Below, piece after piece: positions 41,912 through 46,833 of a stretch of DNA of 46,833 bases. The notes beneath the pieces are model-generated. The model saw only the letters and a program-made list of their open reading frames with translations, searched no databases and was not told the DNA's origin. A program made the translations under genes and the position numbers. The stretch's first letter is position 1. Every line of letters starts with the position of its first letter. Source of the stretch: Polyangiaceae bacterium (GTDB lineage Bacteria > Myxococcota_A > Polyangia > Polyangiales > Polyangiaceae); NCBI GenBank assembly GCA_025936115.1, contig JAICTZ010000051.1, positions 1 to 46,833 on the forward strand, written 5' to 3'.

Positions 41912-42679
41912 TTGTCCAAGGTGCCTCCGCCAGTCCTCGGCTTCAACAACAACGTCCGCCACCGCGGCCGGATATTTCATATCCAAACCGAGGACTCCGG
42001 CGTGCGTTTCGCGCGCATCGTCACCCACCTTTTCGCAGATGGTGGGCGCATCATCAAAACGGCGCGCACCGATTACGCCGAACACGTCGAAAAGACCGAC
42101 GTGGCCAAGGTCGTGCGCGCGCTCATGAAGGAGCAACACCGCGCGATGTTCACCGCCCTACGCGCGGGCGAGCTCGACGCGCAGCTCGAACGGGCGGTCG
42201 GGCCGCTCTCGGACGTGCCTGCGGCGATTTCACGTCCCACGGCGCCGGTCGCGTCGGCACGTCCCGCGGCGCCGAAGAGCGTGCGCCCGCCCCGCAGCGT
42301 CCGCGAGAGCGAAGGCCCCCGGGAGTCGGAGCGCCCGCGACGCCGCTCGCTGTCGAACCCCGCGCTGCGCGGCTTCGCGCCGAGCGTGAGCCCGCCGAGT
42401 GCGGAGGCGTTCGATCTCGACGTGGCGACGCTCGAGCAGCTGCCGTCGCGGTCGCGTGTCGCGACGCCGCGCGGCGTGCCGCGCAAGAGCCAGCCGCCGC
42501 GCAGCCGTCCGCCTCAAGGCCGCCCGCCGACGCAAGCGCAGCGTCCCCCCGCGCAATTTGCGGGCGCCCCCGAAGCGCGCGCGCGTTCCATCTTCGGCGA
42601 CGAAGCGATCAGCGAGCAGACGCTCGACGAAGTGATCCTGAGCTACCTCGCCGAAGACCTCGACGGGACGCAGAAGTAG
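41912..42679 (+). CDS. Conserved unknown protein with an FNNNVRHRGRIFHIQTEDSG domain
   Basis: 255 residues from a TTG at 41912, supported by GAGAGG about 10 bp upstream. Residues about 8-80 form a small globular domain opening with VLGFNNNVRHRGRIFHIQTE, a pattern seen repeatedly in Deltaproteobacteria/Myxococcota proteins, whose function is not known to me. Residues about 90-225 are disordered: Arg/Pro/Ser-rich with RPP and PPRSRPP motifs. A short C-terminal helix (QTLDEVILSYLAEDL) may be a docking segment. It starts 46 bp after the HD-GYP protein on the same strand, so a link to that pathway is possible. Confidence 0.7.
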   Translation: MSKVPPPVLGFNNNVRHRGRIFHIQTEDSGVRFARIVTHLFADGGRIIKTARTDYAEHVEKTDVAKVVRALMKEQHRAMFTALRAGELDAQLERAVGPLSDVPAAISRPTAPVASARPAAPKSVRPPRSVRESEGPRESERPRRRSLSNPALRGFAPSVSPPSAEAFDLDVATLEQLPSRSRVATPRGVPRKSQPPRSRPPQGRPPTQAQRPPAQFAGAPEARARSIFGDEAISEQTLDEVILSYLAEDLDGTQK

Positions 42680-42694
42680 CCGGAGCCTTCGCGG

Positions 42695-43092
42695 GTGCCT
42701 CGCCGCCTGGCTCGACCCATCTCGCCGCTCCTCGCCGCGACGCTCGTCGCGTGCATCGCTCGGGTCTCGCCTGTCGCCGCGCGCGACACGGGCAAGGCGC
42801 GCGAGCTCCGGGAGACGATCGACGCGACGACGCTCGAAGTCGCGATCGCACCGGGCCGGCTCGGCCTCGGCGACGCCGGCGTCGTGCATGCGCTCGACAC
42901 TTCGCTGCGCGCGCTCGGCGCCTATTAACGCGCGTGCTCTCGGAGGTCTACCGAACGCGAGCCCTCACGAACGCTGCGCCGGAGCTTGCCGACTGGTGGA
43001 GAGGGCTCGGTGTCACGCTCGAACACGGTCACGCAACCTTCGACGACGGCGCGCCCGAGGCCGCCACGCGCGGCGCGATGACGCGTGACTGA
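42695..43092 (+). pseudogene. Deletion remnant of a secreted or lipoprotein gene
   Basis: A frame from GTG 42695 encodes an export signal (ISPLLAATLVACIARVSPVAA) and about 50 residues (DATTLEVAIAPGRLGLG) and stops at TAA 42926. From about 42934 the next frame encodes a plausible C-terminus (LSEVYRTRALTNAAPELADWW, then LGVTLEHGHATFDDGAP) that ends at 43092. The two parts read like the start and end of one larger protein, perhaps a peptidase-type lipoprotein, joined by a large internal deletion with a frame change. The family assignment is from pattern memory only. The remnant overlaps the upstream option for the next gene's start. Confidence 0.5.
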
Positions 43093-43210
43093 ACAAACGC
43101 CCGCAAAGGGTGGCCCGCTCCGGAAAATCTCAGCTGATAAACCTCGAGCGGAACGCGTTGTAGGCGGCTTTCGATGGCCGGCGCGCAAAACCCCCTTTAC
43201 GGTGCGCGCC

Positions 43211-43966
43211 GTGAGCGACGAAAAAGCCCCCCAAGACACGCCCGAAGAGACGCTGCCGCCCGCCGAAGAAGCGGAAGCGAGCGAGTCCGATGCCGCGCGC
43301 TCCGAACGCCCGGTGCGGCGCGTGAAGAGCGGTTCGCGCAAGGCGCGCGAGGGACGCGCTCCCGCGGCGCCGCCTCCGGCGCCCACCGGGATCTTCGTCG
43401 TGATTGGGCTCGCGGCGGCTTGTGTCGGCGCGGCGGGCGGCTGGTTCGGTCACGAAGCGCAAGCCAAAGCGAAGCTGCGCGCCGAATCGGTGCCGGCTGC
43501 CTCGGGCAGCGCCGCGCCGGCGGGACCGTGCGGCGCCTGGCAACAGAAGATCTGCGCCGGCAGCGGCGACACCTCGGCTGCGTGCGCGCAGGCCAAGTCC
43601 GCAACCGACCTGCTCACGCCCTCGACCTGCACGGTCGCGCTCGAGACCGTCCCCGCGACGCTCGCCAAAGTGAAAGCCGCGCGCGCCTCGTGCGATTCAC
43701 TCGTCACGAAGCTCTGCGCCGATTTGCCCCAAGGCTCGAAGACCTGCGCCATGGTGCGCGAACGCACCCCGGCCTTCCCGCCCGAGCGCTGCAGCGGCAT
43801 GCTCACCCACTACGACGAAGTCATCGCCGAGCTCCGCCAGATGGAGCAACAAGGCGGCCCACAGATGGGCGCAGGGCACGGCGCGCCGGGCATGCCCCCG
43901 GGAGCGCCGGGTATGCCTCCGGGCGCGCAGGGTATGCCTCCGGGCGCACAGGGCGCGGCTCCGTAA
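43211..43966 (+). CDS. Membrane-anchored protein with Cys-rich external region
   Basis: 251 residues from a GTG at 43211 (acidic MSDEKAPQDTPEETLPPAEE start). A GTG at 43085 in the same frame would add 42 residues but overlaps the pseudogene. A cytoplasmic acidic/Arg-rich segment of about 58 residues precedes one transmembrane helix (about 60-80, IFVVIGLAAACVGAAGG). The external part has eight cysteines (CGAWQQKICAG, ACAQA, CDSLVTKLCAD, KTCAMVRE) in a helical setting, then ends in three GMPPGAP/GMPPGAQ heptapeptides (21-bp repeats in the DNA). Its function is unknown. Confidence 0.65.
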   Translation: MSDEKAPQDTPEETLPPAEEAEASESDAARSERPVRRVKSGSRKAREGRAPAAPPPAPTGIFVVIGLAAACVGAAGGWFGHEAQAKAKLRAESVPAASGSAAPAGPCGAWQQKICAGSGDTSAACAQAKSATDLLTPSTCTVALETVPATLAKVKAARASCDSLVTKLCADLPQGSKTCAMVRERTPAFPPERCSGMLTHYDEVIAELRQMEQQGGPQMGAGHGAPGMPPGAPGMPPGAQGMPPGAQGAAP

Positions 43967-44019
43967 AACTCGGAACGCGTTCGCTCGACCCGAGCTTTCT
44001 CTTGAAGGAAGGTTCGCCC

Positions 44020-44316
44020 ATGCAAGCCGATTCTGAGATTCGCCACGAAGAAGCGAACGGCCAAGGCGCGTTCTTCATCGAGCGCGAGGGGAAGCGCGTC
44101 GCCGAGCAAGCGTACCGGCGCCTGGACGAGCACCGCGTCGTGATCGTTCACACCGAGGTCGACGCGTCGCTCCGCGGACAAGGCGTCGCGCGCCGTCTGC
44201 TCGACACTGCCGTCGCCTGGGCGCGCGCGACGGGAACGCGCGTCAAGGCAACGTGCCCGTACGCAAAGGCGCAATTCGAAAAGGATGCGTCGATTCGGGA
44301 CGTCTACGAGGCGTGA
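44020..44316 (+). CDS. Small GNAT N-acetyltransferase (YidJ/NATD1-like)
   Basis: 98 residues from the ATG at 44020, which has a strong GAAGGAAGG Shine-Dalgarno sequence about 7 bp upstream. It is the compact GNAT form of the YjdJ/NATD1 family: GAFFIEREGKRVAEQAY, then IVHTEVDASLRGQGVARRLL containing the acetyl-CoA-binding R/Q-x-x-G-x-A loop, then the ending KATCPYAKAQFEKD that is typical of the family. The substrate is unknown. The much longer open frame upstream is a shadow of the preceding gene. Confidence 0.88.
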   Translation: MQADSEIRHEEANGQGAFFIEREGKRVAEQAYRRLDEHRVVIVHTEVDASLRGQGVARRLLDTAVAWARATGTRVKATCPYAKAQFEKDASIRDVYEA

Positions 44317-44375
44317 GCGAGCGTCCCGCTCGTCACCGCCCGCCCCGCGAACGCGGAATGAGCAGGCGTTGCCTC

Positions 44376-44801
44376 TCAGCGAGGGCTCGTCCAGTACACT
44401 TTGACGCCGAACCCCGGGCGCCTCGTCCCGAACTGCAAGGCTGCATGCAGGCGCTGCGCACCGTCGAGGAGGTGCCGATCGCTGCCGAGCGCCGAGTAGA
44501 TCACGATCCACCCCAGATCCATACCTGTCGTGAGCCTGTCGAGAAAGTAGTCGTGCTTCTGAGCGGCCTCGGCGCCCTCGGGAGTCCTCAGCCATTGAAG
44601 CCGGAGCGGATGGAGCCTCGAGACGGGCGCGATGACGCTCGGATTCGCCTTGTCCTGCTCGGTGATGGTGGCTAGGTCGTCGCGATCGAAAACCCACTCG
44701 AACCAGTGCGCGCGCTTGCTCACTTCCTTCGCTGTCTCCTCGAGACCGGCGTCGATGGCTGCGAGCACTTGAGCGGGTGATACGCTGCTGATGAAGATCA
44801 T
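44376..44801 (-). CDS. Hypothetical protein, accessory region
   Basis: 141 residues with a good AAGGGAAG Shine-Dalgarno sequence about 6 bp before the ATG at 44801. It has no signal peptide or membrane helix. The sequence is Trp- and His-containing (RAHWFEWVFDRDDLATITEQ) and reads like a real globular protein, but no family was recognised. It is divergent from the DUF1810 gene (57-bp gap). Confidence 0.6.
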   Translation of the reverse strand: MIFISSVSPAQVLAAIDAGLEETAKEVSKRAHWFEWVFDRDDLATITEQDKANPSVIAPVSRLHPLRLQWLRTPEGAEAAQKHDYFLDRLTTGMDLGWIVIYSALGSDRHLLDGAQRLHAALQFGTRRPGFGVKVYWTSPR

Positions 44802-44858
44802 GTCTTCCCTTGTTGGTTTGGTTCTAAGTCGACGAGCGCGAGCAAGCCAAGACTACCG

Positions 44859-45242
44859 ATGAGAGACCTACAACGTTTCCTCGATGCGCAGGCCGTGAAC
44901 TTCGACGAGGCCGTCGCTGAGCTCGAGGCTGGGCATAAGAGGACCCACTGGATCTGGTACATCTTCCCGCAGATCGCGGGCCTCGGTAATAGCGACTATG
45001 CGAGGGTCTACGCGATCGACGGCCTCGACGAGGCGAAACGCTACCTCGCACACCCGGTCCTCGGACCTCGCTACCGGCAGTGCGTTGAACTCGCGGTCCG
45101 CAACCACGTCACCTTCCCGTTCCCGGACAACCTCAAGTTCCGCTCCAGCCTGACGCTGTTCGCAGCGGTGTCGCCTTGGGTCGCCGAGCAGCTAGCGGCC
45201 GCCGGCCTCACGCCCGATCCCGAGACCCTCAAGCGCCTCTGA
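44859..45242 (+). CDS. DUF1810 family protein
   Basis: 127 residues. The family pattern is clear: LQRFLDAQAVNFDEAVAELE, then HWIWYIFPQIAGLGNSDYA, YLAHPVLGPRYRQCVE and DNLKFRSSLTLFAAVSP. The region between the last two is shorter than in most members, but the gene is intact. The biochemical role of DUF1810 is not established; its structure is a small helical fold. The ATG at 44859 has no clear Shine-Dalgarno sequence. Confidence 0.85.
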   Translation: MRDLQRFLDAQAVNFDEAVAELEAGHKRTHWIWYIFPQIAGLGNSDYARVYAIDGLDEAKRYLAHPVLGPRYRQCVELAVRNHVTFPFPDNLKFRSSLTLFAAVSPWVAEQLAAAGLTPDPETLKRL

Positions 45243-45246
45243 ACGT

Positions 45247-45600
45247 GTGGTCTGGGCTCGCGCGTCCGTCCTCCTAGTCGGCCTGATGCTCATCGTGGTG
45301 GGCGCGTCCGAGCTCAACCTGATGGTGACCCGCCGCCAGCTCTGTCCAGAGGCGGTGGCCGCCGTGTTCGGTGCCGCGGGACACACGTGCCCTGCACCGG
45401 CGCCGCCAAGCGGCCTCACCCAGCGTGAGATCGAGGTGCTGCGGCTCGTCGCGCGTGGCCTCACGAACAAGGAGGTGGCCGTCGAGCCCGGAATCGCGCC
45501 CAAGACCGCGGGGCACCACGTCCAGCGCGTGCTCGAAAAGCTCGGCGTCACGACGCGGGCAGCCGCCACCATGATCGCCATGCGCAACGGGCTAGCGTAG
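45247..45600 (+). pseudogene. Truncated and diverged LuxR-type HTH protein
   Basis: 117 residues from a GTG 4 bp after the DUF1810 gene. The C-terminal half is a LuxR-type helix-turn-helix: SGLTQREIEVLRLVARGLTN, then KTAGHHVQRVLEKLGVTTRA. The preceding LCPEAVAAVFGAAGH segment is normally found just before the HTH in longer HD-domain/LuxR proteins, so the gene probably lost its 5' sensor part. The second HTH region reads KEVAVEPGIAPKT where KEIAARLGISPKT is usual; a Pro there should harm the helix. The N-terminal 25 residues are hydrophobic and look like fused foreign sequence. It is called a relic, but a short functional membrane-linked regulator cannot be excluded. Confidence 0.5.
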
Positions 45601-45663
45601 GGCATCTGCCGGCGCCGAATTCTCGAAGGGCCGGCTTCGAACGAACTGCCCCGCCTCGCGACA

Positions 45664-45726
45664 CTCAACAAAACGGTTGACAGTCATCGGGCGGCCGCGG
45701 GATAGAAGCTCAACCAGATGGTTGAG
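45664..45726 (+). promoter_or_regulatory. arsR promoter with two matching operator-like palindromes
   Basis: TTGACA at 45677-45682 is a perfect -35; a weak -10 (GATAGA, 45701-45706) follows after 18 bp. Two 18-bp sites share the form CTCAAC-N6-GTTGA[C/G]: 45664-45681 overlaps the -35, and 45709-45726 is a perfect 8-bp palindrome (CTCAACCA-GA-TGGTTGAG) spanning the arsR start codon. Their centres are 45 bp apart. Autorepression by the ArsR protein is inferred. Confidence 0.6.
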
Positions 45727-46056
45727 TCTAAATCGGAGCACATCGATCACGTTTTCCACGCGCTCGCGCATCCAGCCCGGCGCGCGATCCTGCAGCGCAT
45801 CGCGCGCGGAGAGCAGTCGATCACGGAGCTGGCGGCGCCGTTCGACATGTCGCTCGAGGCCGTCTCCAAGCACGTTCAGGTGCTCGAGCGTGCACGGCTC
45901 CTAGACCGGACCCGCGCGGGCCGAGCATACCGTTGTCGCTTTCGCCCCGCGCCGCTCCGGGACGCCGCGAAAATTTTGAGTGAGCTCGCCGGACTGTGGG
46001 GACGGCAGCTCGACGGGCTCGAGAAGCTCTTGCTCGAGCTCGAGAGGCGGAGCTAG
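45718..46056 (+). CDS. ArsR-family transcriptional regulator
   Basis: 112 residues, a winged-helix dimeric repressor. The HTH spans about residues 10-70: HVFHALAHPARRAILQRIA, then ITELAAPFDMSLEAVSKHVQ (recognition helix) and VLERARLLDRTRAGRAYRCR (wing). There is no CxC metal site, so it is of the non-metal type that usually precedes SRPBCC proteins. The gene starts inside a perfect palindrome. It is followed 2 bp later by the SRPBCC gene, so an arsR-SRPBCC operon is evident. Confidence 0.92.
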   Translation: MVESKSEHIDHVFHALAHPARRAILQRIARGEQSITELAAPFDMSLEAVSKHVQVLERARLLDRTRAGRAYRCRFRPAPLRDAAKILSELAGLWGRQLDGLEKLLLELERRS

Positions 46057-46058
46057 CG

Positions 46059-46505
46059 ATGCTGAAGGGGATTTCGCTCACGAGAACGCTGTCGGCCCGA
46101 TGCGAGACAGTCTTTTCGGCGTGGACGCGGCCAGAGCTGATGGCGCGCTGGTTCTTCCCGGACCCGCGTTGGACGGCCAGCGTGTCTTCGGAGCTGCGGG
46201 TCGGCGGGCACTACGAAGTCTCGATGCGCGACCCGAGCGGGGGCGTGCACCTGCAGTTCGGTGAGTACCGGGAAATCGTCCCCACGTCGCGTCTGGTGTT
46301 CACCTGGAGCTGTCCTGAGCTCGGAGTGAAGGACAGCATCGTCACGGTCGAGTTGCGCGAATCCGGCGATCGCACCGACCTTCACCTCACTCACGAGCTG
46401 CCGCCCGATCCGAAGATCAGGGGCGAGCACGAGGAGGGCTGGACCGGTTGCCTCGGCAATTTGGCTGCATTTCTGGCAGACGAGCAAAAAGGAGACGCAT
46501 CGTGA
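46059..46505 (+). CDS. SRPBCC (AHA1-like) family protein
   Basis: 148 residues of the START/Bet v1-like SRPBCC superfamily: ARCETVFSAWTRPELMARWF, then DPRWTASVSSELRVGGHYEV, GEYREIVPTSRLVFTW and a final GWTGCLGNLAAFL helix. These proteins hold hydrophobic ligands in a deep cavity; pairs with ArsR regulators are common but poorly characterised. The ATG at 46059 has GAGGCGGAG upstream. It overlaps the next, interrupted SRPBCC gene by 4 bp (GTGA). Confidence 0.9.
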   Translation: MLKGISLTRTLSARCETVFSAWTRPELMARWFFPDPRWTASVSSELRVGGHYEVSMRDPSGGVHLQFGEYREIVPTSRLVFTWSCPELGVKDSIVTVELRESGDRTDLHLTHELPPDPKIRGEHEEGWTGCLGNLAAFLADEQKGDAS

Positions 46506-46695
46506 ATTCAATCAAACAAGAAGTCAGAATCGAAGCACCGGTCGGTAAAGTATTCGACGCGCTCAGCACGGAAGCCGGTTACCGCGGGTGGTGGAACAAA
46601 CGCGCGGAGCTCCCCAAAACGTCCCGTGGGGAAGCCAAGCTTTACTTTCTCAAGGACGGTAACCCGGTCAACATGCGCTTCCAGATCGAGGAGGC
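46502..46695 (+). pseudogene. Second SRPBCC gene interrupted by an IS3-like element
   Basis: From a GTG at 46502 the frame encodes the N-terminal half of an SRPBCC protein: SIKQEVRIEAPVGKVFDAL, GYRGWWNKRAEL and LYFLKDGNPVNMRFQIEE. After about residue 65 the homology stops and the frame reads Ser/Arg-rich sequence belonging to the inserted element. The rest of the gene may lie beyond the right edge of the window on the far side of the element. Confidence 0.75.
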
Positions 46696-46833
46696 TGAGC
46701 TTCCCCGGATTTCCAGGACACCCAGCGAGGAGGGTATCCTCGAGGATAGTTCATGGAATCGAACGGCAAACGGAAGCGGAAGAAGCACACAGAGGAGTTC
46801 AAGCGTGAAGCGGTTCGGCTGCTTGAGAACCGC
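46696..46833 (+). mobile_element. Left end of an IS3-family-like insertion sequence (partial)
   Basis: The element probably begins at TG 46696 (TGAGCTTCCCCGGATTTCC), which looks like an IS3-family terminal inverted repeat; the boundary may be off by about 10 bp. A transposase OrfA frame starts 57 bp in. The right end lies outside the window, so target-site duplication cannot be checked. Confidence 0.7.
46753..46833 (+). CDS. IS3-family transposase OrfA (N-terminal fragment)
   Basis: 27 residues from the ATG at 46753, open to the window end: MESNGKRKRKKHTEEFKREA followed by VRLLENR. This is the start of an IS3-type OrfA, whose N-terminal HTH (HTxEFKxEAVRLL) binds the terminal inverted repeats. 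GAGG lies about 7 bp upstream. The DDE part in OrfB is not in view. Confidence 0.75.
   Translation, partial: MESNGKRKRKKHTEEFKREAVRLLENR

Noticed and set aside
43174..44019. N-terminal extension of the GNAT acetyltransferase
   Set aside because: This part is a frame-shifted shadow of the membrane-anchored protein gene; the GNAT fold starts at 44020 with its own strong Shine-Dalgarno sequence.

Overview
The window is strongly GC-rich and reads like a chromosome segment of a myxobacterium (Myxococcota, probably Polyangiales). The basis is the set of envelope lipoproteins with long Gly/Ser/Ala linkers, a trypsin-like protease ending in a MYXO-CTERM-like tail, thrombospondin type 3 (TSP3) repeats on a lipoprotein enzyme, a Ser/Thr kinase with an extracytoplasmic tail, and an HD-GYP/DUF4388 signalling protein. 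Lineage is inferred from gene families; no rRNA or tRNA gene was seen.

Layout. 1-13 kb is mostly housekeeping: trmH (runs off the left edge), trxA, an Asp-box lipoprotein, purB, a family 2 glycosyltransferase, a DUF6496 protein, Hsp20, a LacI-type sensor without a DNA-binding domain, a rhodanese and RNase J. 12.2-14.3 kb holds a divergent pair of membrane proteins. 14.3-16.3 kb is gene-poor: an IS200/IS605-like REP-associated tyrosine transposase (RAYT) sits among three unrelated tandem arrays with units of 23, 17 and 19 bp. 16.3-28.5 kb carries an M18 aminopeptidase, a three-gene set (unknown protein, NtrY-like kinase, TlpA-like thioredoxin), a large amidohydrolase-TSP3 lipoprotein, a Phd/PIN toxin-antitoxin pair, uvrB and argC.

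28.6-38.5 kb is a cell-surface block. It has a lipoprotein, then four tightly linked genes (Gly-rich lipoprotein, TPR/PEGA-like protein, ABC-type substrate-binding lipoprotein, S1 protease), a convergent membrane Ser/Thr kinase, and a Cys-rich lipoprotein with a hexapeptide-repeat linker. 38.7-39.7 kb is rplM-rpsI. 39.9-44.3 kb has a multidomain cyclic-di-GMP-type protein with degenerate catalytic and receiver sites, a conserved unknown protein, a deletion-damaged pseudogene, a membrane-anchored protein and a GNAT acetyltransferase.

44.4-46.8 kb looks accessory. It holds an unknown ORF, a DUF1810 gene, a truncated LuxR-type fragment, an ArsR regulator with two matching operator-like palindromes, an SRPBCC protein, and a second SRPBCC gene cut by an IS3-like element that runs off the right edge.

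No single large new system (CRISPR, secretion, biosynthetic or phage-defence cluster) is evident. The strongest leads are the minisatellite/RAYT cluster, the degenerate MshEN-HD-GYP-receiver-DUF4388 protein, the paired ArsR operators and the linked surface-protein operon.
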